DNA from: Maritimibacter sp.
Lineage (GTDB): Bacteria > Pseudomonadota > Alphaproteobacteria > Rhodobacterales > Rhodobacteraceae
Reading direction: 5' to 3'
DNA length: 64,000 nt
Assembly: GCA_002695005.1 (NCBI GenBank)
Contig: NZNT01000013.1
Coordinates: 123,737 to 187,736 of the forward strand
A program made the translations under genes and the position numbers. The first letter of the stretch is position 1; each line of letters starts with the position of its first letter. Below, one piece after another: positions 1-9,415 of this stretch. Below the pieces are notes generated by a model, which was not told the DNA's origin, ran no database searches, and saw only the letters and a list, made by a program, of their open reading frames with translations.

Positions 1-2
1 TC

Positions 3-629
3 TCCACCACGCCCGAACAGCTCGACTTCCTACGCTTTCCCCTTGGCCACCTTAGAACCAAGGACGAAACCCGCGCTCTCGCCCGGGAATTCGGGCTCGA
101 GGTGGCGGACAAGCCCGACAGTCAGGACATCTGCTTCGTGCCCGACGGAAACTACGCTGGCGTTATCGAAAAGCTGCGCCCCGGGGCCGCCGAACCCGGC
201 GAGATCGTCCATGCGGACGGGCGCGTTCTGGGCACTCATGAGGGCGTGATCCACTACACCATCGGCCAGCGCCGCGGGCTCGGCATCGGTGGTTTGGCCG
301 AGCCTCTCTATGTGGTGAAGCTGGACACCGACACGCGTCAGGTCGTCGTCGGCCCGAAAGAGATGCTCGCCACACGCACGATCCCGGTGCGCGAGATCAA
401 CTGGCTGGGCGATGAGCCCTTTACCTCCCGGTCCGAATGGCACCTCGCGGTGAAGGTCCGCTCAACCCGCCCCCCGCGCGAGGCGATCATCCGCCCGCTC
501 AGCGACACCGAAGCCGAGGTGGAACTTCTCACACCTGAGGAAGGCGTCTCACCGGGTCAGGCCTGCGTGTTCTACGCTTCCGACAGCAGCCGCATCTTTG
601 GTGGCGGCTGGATCTGGCGCGGCCACTGA
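3..629 (+). CDS. mnmA: tRNA 2-thiouridine(34) synthase MnmA, C-terminal part
   Basis: This is the 3' portion of the gene for the ATP-dependent thiouridylase that adds sulfur to U34 of Lys, Glu and Gln tRNAs in the cytoplasm. The 5' part, with the PP-loop, lies outside the window. The visible 208 residues open with the segment before the family hallmark [12 protein letters not shown], followed by the central [12 protein letters not shown] stretch and a C-terminal beta-barrel ending in the IFGGGWI motif typical of the family's last residues. The frame is open to the window edge. It converges on fabZ across a 141-bp gap rich in palindromes. The family assignment is secure from these motifs. Confidence 0.95.
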   Translation, partial: STTPEQLDFLRFPLGHLRTKDETRALAREFGLEVADKPDSQDICFVPDGNYAGVIEKLRPGAAEPGEIVHADGRVLGTHEGVIHYTIGQRRGLGIGGLAEPLYVVKLDTDTRQVVVGPKEMLATRTIPVREINWLGDEPFTSRSEWHLAVKVRSTRPPREAIIRPLSDTEAEVELLTPEEGVSPGQACVFYASDSSRIFGGGWIWRGH

Positions 630-659
630 CCGCTTCTTCGTTTCTTGAAGACATCGGGG

Positions 660-760
660 GAGTCACGACCCGTCGCGACGGGGGCAACGCGCCCTGCCGC
701 GCCGGCCCGGCGTCAGCCGGGGCGGCGCAAATCCTGCGTGCGGGCTTGCCCGCACTCGAT
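660..760. repeat. Cluster of three perfect hairpins between convergent mnmA and fabZ
   Basis: Three inverted repeats follow one another: CCCGTCG/CGACGGG at 669-682, CCCGGC-gtca-GCCGGG at 706-721, and GTGCGGGC/GCCCGCAC around TT at 738-755. None has a T-tract on either strand, so they are not classic intrinsic terminators. Their place between two convergent genes suggests transcript-end or mRNA-stability structures. Confidence 0.5.
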
Positions 761-770
761 TTGGGAACGG

Positions 771-1238
771 TCAGGCCGAGGGCGACTGGCTGAGGTCGAT
801 CATGGCCGAAAACTCGGCGGAACAGGCCAGTTCACCGTCCACGGTCGCGCGTCCGTCGAACTTCCAGATCTTCGAACCGCCCCGGATCGTCCGGATCTGC
901 ATCCTGAGCACATCGCCCGGCACCACCTTGCGGCGGAACTTCACCTTGTCGATGCCCATGAAATAGACCAGCGGTTCCTTGTCCACGAGGTCCAGCGACA
1001 GCGACACCATCACCGCCGAAGTCTGGGCCATCGCCTCGACGATGGTGACCCCCGGCATGATCGGCGTCTGCGGGAAATGGCCCTGGAAATGCGGCTCGTT
1101 GTACGTGACGTTCTTCACCCCGACCGCGCTTTCGTTCGCCACGACATCCTCGACCCGATCGATCAGAAGGAACGGATAGCGATGCGGAATGCAGCGTTGG
1201 ATCAGGTGAATATCGGCCGTGGTCGGAACGTCGGTCAT
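771..1238 (-). CDS. fabZ: 3-hydroxyacyl-[ACP] dehydratase FabZ
   Basis: This cytoplasmic hot-dog-fold enzyme dehydrates (3R)-hydroxyacyl-ACP in fatty acid elongation. The protein is 155 residues, normal for FabZ. It shows the N-terminal [12 protein letters not shown] segment, the catalytic-histidine motif HFQGHFP and the helix [11 protein letters not shown] with its catalytic acid. The chosen ATG has an AAGGA ribosome site about seven bases upstream; a longer frame to 1280 has no such support. It is the last gene of the minus-strand cluster pyrH to fabZ. In many proteobacteria lpxD precedes it and lpxA/lpxB follow, but neither is present here. Confidence 0.96.
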   Translation of the reverse strand: MTDVPTTADIHLIQRCIPHRYPFLLIDRVEDVVANESAVGVKNVTYNEPHFQGHFPQTPIMPGVTIVEAMAQTSAVMVSLSLDLVDKEPLVYFMGIDKVKFRRKVVPGDVLRMQIRTIRGGSKIWKFDGRATVDGELACSAEFSAMIDLSQSPSA

Positions 1239-1316
1239 GCGTAAGTCCTTCGTATCATGGGTCGCCTTTTGCCCCGGCATGCGCTGCGGCGCAAGGGTTC
1301 ACCGCCCCGCCCCGCG

Positions 1317-1913
1317 TCAATCCGGGGTCGCCGCGTCGCCCTCGTTCGTCTCGTCCGGCACCGGTTCAGGTGCCGCCTCGGCACCATTCCCGAGATTCTC
1401 GTCGATGGCGTCGATGGCGTCCTGTGTGACATCGATCCCGTTGATCGCCAGAAGGACCGAGCGTTTGTCGAGCAGGACGACCGCGCCGCGCGCCTGCATG
1501 ATCCGGCCCAGGATAGGACCGATCCGGTTGTAGAAATCACGCTGGGCCGTTTCCAGCCGCTTCAGAAAGTCGGCCTGTGCCCCGTCGCGGTCAGCGCGCA
1601 ATTCAACGACCTTTTCGTCAAAGGCGTCCGCCGCGTCCCGGAATTCCGCAGCACTCATCGTGTCGCGCTGGTCGGTGAGACGCTGCTCCTCTTCCTCCAG
1701 CGCCTGCTCGATCTCGCGGGTTTCGGCCGACAGCCGCGCCGATTCGGCCTCCAGCGCAGCCGAAACGCGCTGACCATAGGCGCTTTGCTCGAACAGCGCC
1801 TCGCGATCGATGGTGAGGATCTGCGACACCACCTGACCCAGCTGCTGCGCCACAGAAGGCGCGGCAGCGGTGAGCGAGGCTGCAAGAACCATGGCAAAGG
1901 TCGTCAGTCGCAT
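1317..1913 (-). CDS. OmpH/Skp-family periplasmic chaperone
   Basis: The product is a 198-residue exported protein with a clear signal peptide at residues 1-23 (MRLTTFAMVLAAS to SVAQ). It then has a short beta region containing LTIDREALF, a long charged coiled coil rich in Glu/Arg (about residues 45-120), and an acidic Pro/Glu tail. That matches the Skp (OmpH) plan of a trimerisation core plus coiled-coil tentacles that hold unfolded outer-membrane proteins. Its position directly after bamA is the canonical one. The start was set at the ATG with GGGAG nine bases upstream. The tail of about 30 residues is longer than in E. coli Skp. Confidence 0.9.
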   Translation of the reverse strand: MRLTTFAMVLAASLTAAAPSVAQQLGQVVSQILTIDREALFEQSAYGQRVSAALEAESARLSAETREIEQALEEEEQRLTDQRDTMSAAEFRDAADAFDEKVVELRADRDGAQADFLKRLETAQRDFYNRIGPILGRIMQARGAVVLLDKRSVLLAINGIDVTQDAIDAIDENLGNGAEAAPEPVPDETNEGDAATPD

Positions 1914-1947
1914 GGGCGCTCCCGTCCGGTGCGCAGGCACACGGGGA

Positions 1948-4293
1948 TCAGAACGAGGTCTGGATGGTCACTTCGAACCGGCCTTCGCGATCATACCCCT
2001 GCTTGATAACCGGGATCGAGTAGTTGAACCGCAGTGGACCGATGGGCGTGTCCCAGAACAGCGACGCACCGACCGATGACCGCAGGTAGAACGCGTCGTC
2101 CACCGTGCCGCCCCCGGTGTTGTCCAGTCCCCAGAGCGACCCCGCATCGGCAAAGACGCCGCCGGAAATCCCGTACTCTTCGGGCAGACCCAGCGGGAAC
2201 TGCGCCTCGACACGCGCCGCGACGAAGTAGTTGCCGCCAAGCGCGTCACGGTTGGCCACGGTCAGGTCACGCGGACCGGTGCCGTAGGACTGGAAACCGC
2301 GCACCTTGTCGGGGCCAAGCTGGAATCGATCCGTGATGCGGCTGCCCGCGCCCGAGATCGAATAGAGCGCACCACCCTCGACTTCGGCGCGCAACGTCAC
2401 CTCGTCATTGAGGATACGGGTCTGCGCGCGCGCCAGCGCGGTCGCCTTCAGGAACTGGTTGTCCGCACCAAGCCCGCCGATGTCACCGTCGAACTGGAGA
2501 AAGAACCGCGAGGTATCGTCCAGCGCGTTGATCGCCGTGTCGAACTTGTAGGTGAAACCAGCGCCAACGCCGATCTGCCAGCCGCGCGCGGCTTCGGCGG
2601 CCAGAACCGCCGAACTCGTGGGCGACAGGTTGCTGATGTTCGAGCCCTTCACGTTCGCCCGCACGCCGATCCGGCTGGACGGGCTGATCGGGAATTCGAG
2701 ATAAGGCTCCACCAGAAGACGGGTCGTGTCGTAACGCGAGCGGGCGCTCGACAGCGTGTCGAAGTAGAACGCGTTGATCCCGAGCTCGAGGTCGCGACCG
2801 AACAGGCGCGGCTCGGCAAAGCTGAACGAGTAGTTGCGGTTGGCCACGCCACCGGTGAACTCGGCAGAGATGAACTGGCCGCGCCCGAGGAAGTTGGTCT
2901 CCTGGAACGAAGCGTTGATGCCGAAGCCCGTCGCGGTCGAATAGGACGCGCCGAAGGAAAGCGAGCCGGTGCCCTGCTCTTCCACTTCCACGTCCACCAC
3001 CACGCGGTCGGAGGCCGAGCCTTCGCGGGCCTCGACGGCCACGTCCGCAAAATATCCCAGCGCGCGGATGCGCTCCGCCGCATTGCGGATTTCGCGCGGA
3101 TTGAAGGGGTCGCCTTCGACAGTGCGGAACTGCGAGCGCACGACACGGTCTAGCGTGGTCTGGTTGCCCTCGATGTCGATGCGCTCGACGATCACGCGCG
3201 GGCCGCGGGTGATGGCGAGTGTCAGGTCAAGCGTGCCCTCACGGTCGTTGCGCACAACGCGGGGCTCCACCGTGATGAAGTTGAGCCCCTTCTGGATCGC
3301 GAGCCGTTCCATACGGGCAATGGCCTGATCGACATCGGCGGGGTTGTAGACCGCACCTTGGCGCAGACGCGCCACGCGCTCGAACTCGGCCACGTTGATA
3401 CCGTCCACTTCGGACACGGTGTTCACGTCGCCGACCGAGAACTGCTGACCCTCGATCACCTTGAAGGTGACCTGGTAGCCATCGCGGGAATCCGGCACTT
3501 CCGCTGCCACCGCCTGCGCTTCGAAATCGATGAAGCCGCGCGAGTTGTAGAAATCGGCGAGGACCTGACGGTCGAAGTCGAGCCGTCCGGGATCGTAGGT
3601 ATCGGCCTTTACGAAAGCACGCAGAAGGCCCGCCTGCTTGGATGTGAGAACACGGCGCAGGCGCGAGTCGGAGAAACTGCGGTTGCCGGCAAAGCTCAGA
3701 CGTTCGATCTCGGCGTTCTTGCCCTCGATCACCTCGAAGACGAGGTCAACGCGGCCATTGTTGCGCCGGATGATGCGTGGCGTCACGTCGGCGGCGATCC
3801 GGCCATCGGCGGCATAAGCCTCGGCGATGGTCTGAGCGTCGCGTTCGGCCTGCGCGGGGGAAAAGACCTGACGCGGGCGGGACTGGATCAGGGCGATCAG
3901 GTCCTCGTCATCCTTGCGCCGGTTGCCCTCGACGTTGATGCGGCTGATGAACGACTGCTCCTGCACACGCACGACCAGCGTTCGGCCACGCGGCTCGAGT
4001 TTCACCGTGTCGAAAAGTCCCGACCCCTGCAGGCGCTGGTAGGCGTCGTTCAACTCGCCCGCGCTCACCGTCTGGTTCTTGCCGAATCCCAAGTAGGAGA
4101 GGACGGTCGCGGCCTCGATTTTTTCGGTCCCGACGATCTGCACGGAAGAGAAATTGTAGGCCTGCGCCGAAGCTGCCGTCGGAGCCAGAAGAGAAGCCCC
4201 TGAAACCCCAAGGAAAAGCGCGGTGGCAGCCGGCGCGAGGACGGATTTGCGTAGCCCGGCAATACGGGCGTTACGCTGCTCGTTATACGTCAT
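1948..4293 (-). CDS. bamA: Outer membrane protein assembly factor BamA
   Basis: BamA is the central Omp85 barrel of the BAM complex that folds and inserts outer-membrane proteins. The 781-residue product has an N-terminal signal region ending near ASAQA (about residue 44). Five POTRA domains follow (about 48-430), with recurring motifs such as IEGN and GYFADVAV, and then the Omp85 barrel from SFGASYSTATGFG to the C-terminal phenylalanine (IQTSF). The barrel carries the conserved lid-lock type motif VRGFQSYGTGPRD. It lies between a small membrane protein gene and the OmpH gene, all on the minus strand. The ribosome site is weak, so an alternative nearby start is possible. Confidence 0.97.
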   Translation of the reverse strand: MTYNEQRNARIAGLRKSVLAPAATALFLGVSGASLLAPTAASAQAYNFSSVQIVGTEKIEAATVLSYLGFGKNQTVSAGELNDAYQRLQGSGLFDTVKLEPRGRTLVVRVQEQSFISRINVEGNRRKDDEDLIALIQSRPRQVFSPAQAERDAQTIAEAYAADGRIAADVTPRIIRRNNGRVDLVFEVIEGKNAEIERLSFAGNRSFSDSRLRRVLTSKQAGLLRAFVKADTYDPGRLDFDRQVLADFYNSRGFIDFEAQAVAAEVPDSRDGYQVTFKVIEGQQFSVGDVNTVSEVDGINVAEFERVARLRQGAVYNPADVDQAIARMERLAIQKGLNFITVEPRVVRNDREGTLDLTLAITRGPRVIVERIDIEGNQTTLDRVVRSQFRTVEGDPFNPREIRNAAERIRALGYFADVAVEAREGSASDRVVVDVEVEEQGTGSLSFGASYSTATGFGINASFQETNFLGRGQFISAEFTGGVANRNYSFSFAEPRLFGRDLELGINAFYFDTLSSARSRYDTTRLLVEPYLEFPISPSSRIGVRANVKGSNISNLSPTSSAVLAAEAARGWQIGVGAGFTYKFDTAINALDDTSRFFLQFDGDIGGLGADNQFLKATALARAQTRILNDEVTLRAEVEGGALYSISGAGSRITDRFQLGPDKVRGFQSYGTGPRDLTVANRDALGGNYFVAARVEAQFPLGLPEEYGISGGVFADAGSLWGLDNTGGGTVDDAFYLRSSVGASLFWDTPIGPLRFNYSIPVIKQGYDREGRFEVTIQTSF

Positions 4294-4449
4294 CTTGTTA
4301 TCATCCGCTCAGACATCCCAGTCCCTAGTGTGACTAGCCGGTTTGGCGGACAGTGTCAAAGCGTGTGAAACGGGCAAGGGCCGCGCTATGGCGGCCCTGC
4401 GACAGGTTCGATTTTTGAAGGTTTCCGGGCGCCAGCGCCCGCACCCGGA

Positions 4450-4581
4450 TCAGTGCAGGAAAGCACCCATCAGCGCGCCGCAGCCAAGCGCCGCCGCGAT
4501 GGTGCCGACGTAGAGCAGCCGATCCCAATTCAGATCCATGAGCAGGTGCAGCCCACGATAGCTTTGCTGGATGTGTTCCAT
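4450..4581 (-). CDS. Small single-pass membrane protein (43 aa) between rseP and bamA
   Basis: This short gene encodes MEHIQQSYRGLHLLMDLNW... ending in GALMGAFLH. An amphipathic N-terminus of about 20 residues is followed by one transmembrane segment (about residues 22-40). A GGAGG ribosome site sits nine bases before the ATG, whereas an overlapping frame starting seven bases upstream has the GGAGG too close to its ATG to use it. It lies on the same strand as rseP and bamA, in the 395-bp gap between them. No function is recognised. The location in the envelope-assembly cluster suggests an inner-membrane envelope role, which is inference only. Confidence 0.75.
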   Translation of the reverse strand: MEHIQQSYRGLHLLMDLNWDRLLYVGTIAAALGCGALMGAFLH

Positions 4582-4688
4582 GACCCATACCTCCATTCAG
4601 TTGGGGTCACAGTCACTCCGGATTCGGGCAGCAGCATCGCGCAATTGTGGCATTTTCAGGGCATTCGCCCCGCGCCCGCCTTTCCCGG

Positions 4689-6026
4689 TCAGGGACAGAA
4701 AAGGTCGTTCGTCACGCCCAGCACCATGATCGACAGGATCAGGGCGAGGCCAACGGTCAGCAGAACGCGCATCGCCCGGTCGCTCGGCGGCTTGCCCGCC
4801 ACGGCCTCATAGGCGTGAAAGACGAGGTGCCCGCCGTCCAGCACGGGAATCGGGAACAGGTTGAGCAGCCCCACGGCGGTCGACAGAACCGCGATGAACC
4901 AGATGAAGCTGTCCACACCCTGACTCGCCGCCGCGCCCGAGGTCTCGGCGATCCCGATCGGCCCGCGCAGGTTGCACGACGAAATCGCGCCGGTGATCAT
5001 GTGCCACAGCCCCGACAACGACGAGGTGATGATGTAACCCACCTGCCCGACGCCCGTCGAAACCGCCTCGCCGAAGGTCGGCGCGCGCGTCTCGGGCTCG
5101 AACACCAGCCCGCCGGACACACCGATGAGCCAGCGGGTCTCGAATCCCCCTTCCGGCAGCGGCAGATCAACCCGGCGCGGGGTGAGCGTCACGTCGACGC
5201 CCTCGCCCTCGCGCAGGATGGTGAGGTCCAGCGTCTCGCCATCCCCCTCGCCCACGATCTGGCGCAGCGTCTCGAACGTGGCGACCGGCTCGCCGTTCAC
5301 GGTCTGGATAAGATCACCTTCACGCAGCCCCGCGTCCGCCGCCGCCGACTGCGGCGTGACGGAACTGACATAGGGCGGATAGGGGTGCATCGCCTGAAAG
5401 CTCACCTCCTGCCCGTTGCGCAACACGGTGTAGTCCACCGGGCTTTCGTTCGGCAGGGTGGCGACGAAATCCGAGAAGTCGTCGAGCGGCGGAGTTTCCT
5501 CCCCGGCGATCGACAGGATCTGGTCCCCCGGTTCGAGCGATTCCAGACCCGAAACAGGCGCCAGCTTGTCGACCGTCAACGGGTCGGTCGCGACCCCGCT
5601 GTAAAAGGCCATCGAAAAGAAGATGAGTGCCGAGAGAACGAAGTTGAATACGGGACCAGCGGCCACGGTCAACGCCCGCGCCCAGAGCGGTGCGCCGTGC
5701 ATCGTATGCCGTCGCTCCTCGTCGCTCAGGCCCTCCATCGCCCCCTCGTCCACACCGGCCGAGGCCGCATTGGCATCCCCCCGGAACTTGACGTAGCCGC
5801 CCACGGGAAAGGCCGCGATCTGCCATTGGGTGCCGTGCTTGTCGGTCCGCTTGGCCAGCACGGGCCCGATCCCGATCGAGAAGACGTCGGCCTTGATGCC
5901 GGTGACCCGGCCGATGATGTAATGCCCGTATTCATGGATCGCGACGATGATCGTCAGCGCGATGATGAAGGCGATGAGGGTGAAGGCGAGGTTGCCGAAG
6001 GACGGGATCAGCCCGGTCAGGTCCAC
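4689..6026 (-). CDS. rseP: RIP metalloprotease RseP
   Basis: This site-2 protease of the inner membrane (M50B) cleaves membrane-embedded anti-sigma factors and remnant signal peptides. The 445-residue protein has the zinc motif HEYGH at residues 31-35 inside the first membrane helix. A central PDZ region follows (GDQILSIAG and GDLIQTVNGEPV), then the C-terminal PIPVLDGGH motif that completes the metal site, and final membrane helices. It overlaps the end of dxr by 10 bases, in the classic cdsA-dxr-rseP-bamA order. Confidence 0.96.
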   Translation of the reverse strand: MDLTGLIPSFGNLAFTLIAFIIALTIIVAIHEYGHYIIGRVTGIKADVFSIGIGPVLAKRTDKHGTQWQIAAFPVGGYVKFRGDANAASAGVDEGAMEGLSDEERRHTMHGAPLWARALTVAAGPVFNFVLSALIFFSMAFYSGVATDPLTVDKLAPVSGLESLEPGDQILSIAGEETPPLDDFSDFVATLPNESPVDYTVLRNGQEVSFQAMHPYPPYVSSVTPQSAAADAGLREGDLIQTVNGEPVATFETLRQIVGEGDGETLDLTILREGEGVDVTLTPRRVDLPLPEGGFETRWLIGVSGGLVFEPETRAPTFGEAVSTGVGQVGYIITSSLSGLWHMITGAISSCNLRGPIGIAETSGAAASQGVDSFIWFIAVLSTAVGLLNLFPIPVLDGGHLVFHAYEAVAGKPPSDRAMRVLLTVGLALILSIMVLGVTNDLFCP

Positions 6027-7216
6027 GTGTCGCTCCTTTGCGGGGCGTTGTCCCCGGCCATGTTTTCTTCTGCTCGTACCCGCGCCATGTGGTCTGCGGC
6101 GCGCACGTTATCAAGGGAAAATGCGGCAGACATGAGGCCCGTGTCACCTGACAGTTGCGCGAGCACGTCCTGCACGACCCCCGCCATGTCCATGAAACCG
6201 ATGCGCCCGGCGATGAACCCGTCGAGCGCGGACTCCTTTGCCGCGTTGAACACCGCGCCTGCCATGCCGCGCGCCTCCATCACCTCACGGGCGAGCCGGA
6301 GCGCCGGGTAGCGTGCATCTTCCGGCGCACGGAAATCGAGCTGGCCGATTCTGGCAAGGTCCAGCCGCTCCACCGGCAACTCCTTGCGTGCGGGCCAGTT
6401 CAGCGCATAGCCAATGGCATGACGCATATCCGCCGGCCCCACATGCGCCATGAGCCCGCCGTCGTTGAAACCGACCAGCGCATGGATCAGGCTTTGCGGA
6501 TGGACGATCACTTCGATCTGCGAAGGCTCGACGCCGAAGAACTCCCGCGTTTCGATCAGCTCCAGCGCCTTGTTGAACATCGAGGCCGAGTCGATGGTGA
6601 TACGCTGCCCCATGTCCCAGTTGGGATGGGACGACGCTTCCGACAGAGACGCCTCGCTCAGCTTCTCCAGCGGCCAGTCCCGGAACGCGCCGCCCGAGGC
6701 GGTGATGATCACCCGTTCGACGGCTGAAATCTCTTCGCCGACCAGCGCCTGGAAGACGGCGGAGTGCTCGCTGTCCACCGGCAGGATTCGCGCGCCATGC
6801 GACCGTGCGGTTTCAAGGATGAGCGGCCCCGCGGTGACGAGGCTTTCCTTGTTGGCAAGCGCCAGCGTCGCCCCTTCCTCCAGCGCGGCCAGACCCGGCG
6901 GCAGGCCCGCAGCCCCGACGATGGCGGACATCACCCAGTCGGCGGGGCGGCGCGCGGCCTCCACGATGGCCTCCGGCCCGGCGGCACAGGCAATCCCCGT
7001 GCCATCGAGCGCGGCTCGCAGGTCGGGCAATAGCGCCTCATCGCTGGTCACTGCGATCTCAGCCCCAAGCGCCCGCGCCTGCTCGGCCAGCCGCGCGATG
7101 TTGCGCCCGCCGGTGAGTGCGACGACATCATAGGCCGCGGGGTCGCGGGCGATCAGGTCGATGGTGGAACAGCCGATGGACCCGGTCGCGCCGAGAATCG
7201 AGACACGCCGTGTCAT
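6017..7216 (-). CDS. dxr: 1-deoxy-D-xylulose 5-phosphate reductoisomerase
   Basis: Dxr performs the second step of the MEP isoprenoid pathway, turning DXP into 2-C-methyl-erythritol 4-phosphate with NADPH. The 399-residue product has the N-terminal nucleotide motif GATGSIG, the central NKESLVTAG and DSEHSAVFQ metal/substrate motifs, and HPQSLIHALVGF. The start MTRRVSILG overlaps the stop of cdsA as ATGA. The frame also stays open far upstream through cdsA, but that extension is only a shadow of cdsA. Isoprenoid units made here feed the neighbouring uppS product. Confidence 0.97.
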   Translation of the reverse strand: MTRRVSILGATGSIGCSTIDLIARDPAAYDVVALTGGRNIARLAEQARALGAEIAVTSDEALLPDLRAALDGTGIACAAGPEAIVEAARRPADWVMSAIVGAAGLPPGLAALEEGATLALANKESLVTAGPLILETARSHGARILPVDSEHSAVFQALVGEEISAVERVIITASGGAFRDWPLEKLSEASLSEASSHPNWDMGQRITIDSASMFNKALELIETREFFGVEPSQIEVIVHPQSLIHALVGFNDGGLMAHVGPADMRHAIGYALNWPARKELPVERLDLARIGQLDFRAPEDARYPALRLAREVMEARGMAGAVFNAAKESALDGFIAGRIGFMDMAGVVQDVLAQLSGDTGLMSAAFSLDNVRAADHMARVRAEENMAGDNAPQRSDTWT

Positions 7217-8070
7217 GGAAGCAGCCCGGACAGCACGGCCACCACCCCGGCCAGCGCAGCCACGGCGACCAGAGCGTCGAGCCGGTCCAGTACGCCGCCG
7301 TGTCCGGGGATGAGCGCGGAGCTGTCCTTCACGCCCGCCCGCCGTTTGAGCCAGCTTTCCGCGATATCGCCCATCTGTCCCGCGAACGACAGGACCACGG
7401 CGCCGAGCGCCCCCGCCCACCACGGGACCGCAAGCAGGCCGGGGGCCACAATCGCGCCGAAGATTCCCGCGCCGATCCAGCCCGCGACCGTTCCGGACCA
7501 GGTTTTCTTCGGGCTGACACGCGGCCAGAACTTCGGCCCGCCAAAGGCACGGCCCGCGAAATACCCCGCCACGTCCGAGATCACCACGATCCCCACCAGC
7601 GCGAGGATACCGCGCGGCCCGGCGACCAGTTGCCCGAAGACGAGCGACCCGGCCGCCGCCGCCAGCAACGCACCATAGGCGATCCAGGTCCGATGACCCG
7701 CGCGCAGAAGCAAAAGCCCGATGCCGAGCGGCACCAGCGCGATCAGCGCCACCCGCATCACGCCAAGCCGAAAGGCATCCCACACGGCGTCCGGCCCGAC
7801 CTCTTCCGGTCCCGCCAACGGCAGCAACAGTGTGACCACCAGGACCGCGATCGGCATGAGGGCGATGATCCAGCGGCGCAGGGTCGGGATCTCGACCTCG
7901 CAAAGCTTGGCCAGCTCTCGCAGCATCAGGACATAGATCACGAGCACGAAGATCGACCAGACAAGCGGCCCGGCGAACAACGCACCAAGCGCCAGAAGCA
8001 CGATCACGCCCGCCGACACGACCCGCGTGGACAGGTCGGACCATTTCGAACTGACGGCGGTTTCAGGCAT
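7213..8070 (-). CDS. cdsA: Phosphatidate cytidylyltransferase CdsA
   Basis: This inner-membrane enzyme makes CDP-diacylglycerol from phosphatidic acid and CTP for phospholipid synthesis. The 285-residue product has about eight hydrophobic segments and the family signature in its C-terminal third: SDVAGYFAGRAFG, PKKTWSGTVAGW and the PGHGGVLDRLDAL motif with its metal-binding acids. It overlaps uppS upstream by 8 bases and dxr downstream by ATGA, so the three are translationally coupled. Confidence 0.96.
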   Translation of the reverse strand: MPETAVSSKWSDLSTRVVSAGVIVLLALGALFAGPLVWSIFVLVIYVLMLRELAKLCEVEIPTLRRWIIALMPIAVLVVTLLLPLAGPEEVGPDAVWDAFRLGVMRVALIALVPLGIGLLLLRAGHRTWIAYGALLAAAAGSLVFGQLVAGPRGILALVGIVVISDVAGYFAGRAFGGPKFWPRVSPKKTWSGTVAGWIGAGIFGAIVAPGLLAVPWWAGALGAVVLSFAGQMGDIAESWLKRRAGVKDSSALIPGHGGVLDRLDALVAVAALAGVVAVLSGLLP

Positions 8071-8800
8071 TCTTCACCGCACCGAACCGGCGATCACGGG
8101 CCGCGAAGCGGTCCAGGACCTCGGCGAATTTCGCCCGATCGAAGTCGGGCCACAGCGTGTCGATGAACTCGTATTCCGCATAGGCCGACTGCCACAGCAG
8201 GAAATTGGACACCCGCGCCTCCCCCGACGTGCGGATCACGAGATCCGGGTCAGGCAGCATACAGGTGTCGAGGTACTTGGGCAGCGTTTCCTCGTCGATC
8301 TCCTCGGGGTCGAGCGAGCCGGCCTTCACGTCGCGGGCAAGCCGCTGGGTGGCGCGCGCCACCTCGTCACGCCCGCCGTAGTTCAGGGCGACCGTGACAT
8401 GGACGCGCGAATTGTCCTTGGTCAGATCCTCGAGGTCGTCCATCAGCTTGCGCAGTTTCGGGTCGAGCTTGATGCGGTCCCCGATGAAGCGCACACAGGC
8501 CCCCTCGTCGTTCAGTTCCTGCGCGGTCTTGTTGATGTACCGGCGAAACAGGCTCATCAGCCCGGCCACCTCGGATTGGGTGCGCTTCCAGTTCTCGGTG
8601 GAAAAGGCGAACAGCGTGATGTGTGTGACGCCAAGGTCCGGGCAGCTCTCGACAATCTCGCGCGCCCGCTTGGCGCCGGCGTGATGGCCGAACAGCCGGG
8701 GCCGCCTGCGCTCTTTCGCCCAGCGTCCGTTGCCGTCCATGATGATGGCAACGTGCAGACCGTTTCCGGTCTCCGTGGCGATCTGGCTCTGTTTGTTCAC
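8063..8800 (-). CDS. uppS: Undecaprenyl diphosphate synthase
   Basis: This cis-prenyltransferase builds the C55 lipid carrier used for peptidoglycan and surface polysaccharide. The 245-residue product carries the substrate-binding motif MDGNGRW with the catalytic Asp at residue 22. GHHAGAKRAREIVE, LFAFSTENWKR and the C-terminal LVIRTSGEARVSNFLLWQ and ANY-type segments are also present. The start is a GTG preceded by AAAGGGCAGG. The gene sits between frr and cdsA in the usual order. Confidence 0.96.
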   Translation of the reverse strand: MNKQSQIATETGNGLHVAIIMDGNGRWAKERRRPRLFGHHAGAKRAREIVESCPDLGVTHITLFAFSTENWKRTQSEVAGLMSLFRRYINKTAQELNDEGACVRFIGDRIKLDPKLRKLMDDLEDLTKDNSRVHVTVALNYGGRDEVARATQRLARDVKAGSLDPEEIDEETLPKYLDTCMLPDPDLVIRTSGEARVSNFLLWQSAYAEYEFIDTLWPDFDRAKFAEVLDRFAARDRRFGAVKNA

Positions 8801-8848
8801 GGCCTGCCCTTTCGCCCCGCTGTGCGCGACCGGTCCGATCCTTTCGGA

Positions 8849-9415
8849 TCAGACCTGCATAATCTCTTCCTGCTTGGTCTCGAGCGCCTTGTCGACATTG
8901 GCGATGTACTTGTCGGTCAGCGCCTGCACCTCGTCATGCCAGATCTTGTTGTCGTCCTCGCTCATGCCGTCGTTCTTGGCCTTCTTGAGCTGCTCCATCC
9001 CGTCGCGGCGCACGTTGCGGATCGCGACGCGGGCGGTCTCGGCATATTGCGCGGCGACGCGGGCCAGTTCCCGGCGCCGTTCCTCGTTGAGTTCGGGGAT
9101 CGGCAGCATGATGATCGTGCCGTTGGTCTGCGGGTTGATGCCCAGGCCCGACTCCATGATCGCCTTCTCGACGGCATTCACGAGCGATTTGTCCCACACG
9201 TTGATCGTCACCATGCGCGGCTCCGGCACGTTCACCGTGCCCACCTGGTTGATCGGCGTGCGCTGCCCGTAGGCCTCGACCGAAATCGGCTCCAGCATGG
9301 ACGAGGACGCGCGCCCGGTGCGCAGCGATGCGAATTCCGTGCGCAGCGACGCCATCGCGCCTTCCATCCGACGCTCAAGGTCGTCCGTGTCGATGTCGAA
9401 ATCCTGGTCAGCCAT
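8849..9415 (-). CDS. frr: Ribosome recycling factor
   Basis: RRF, with EF-G, splits post-termination ribosomes. The 188-residue product matches the family length. It shows the [17 protein letters not shown] helix, the hinge and domain II region ([19 protein letters not shown]), and the C-terminal helix ending in the usual acidic, glutamine-rich region. AGGAGG lies just upstream of the ATG. A 141-bp gap separates it from pyrH. That gap holds TACAAT, which could be a -10 element, and the palindrome GGACCCCGGGTCC, so frr may also have its own promoter. Confidence 0.97.
   Translation of the reverse strand: MADQDFDIDTDDLERRMEGAMASLRTEFASLRTGRASSSMLEPISVEAYGQRTPINQVGTVNVPEPRMVTINVWDKSLVNAVEKAIMESGLGINPQTNGTIIMLPIPELNEERRRELARVAAQYAETARVAIRNVRRDGMEQLKKAKNDGMSEDDNKIWHDEVQALTDKYIANVDKALETKQEEIMQV

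Noticed and set aside
4377..4440. Hairpins AGGGCCGC/GCGGCCCT and GGGCG/CGCCC in the bamA leader as terminators
   Set aside because: Neither is followed by a T-tract on the minus strand, and bamA lies immediately downstream, so transcription should continue.
4647..6311. 554-aa plus-strand frame over rseP
   Set aside because: Antisense shadow of rseP with no recognisable domain.
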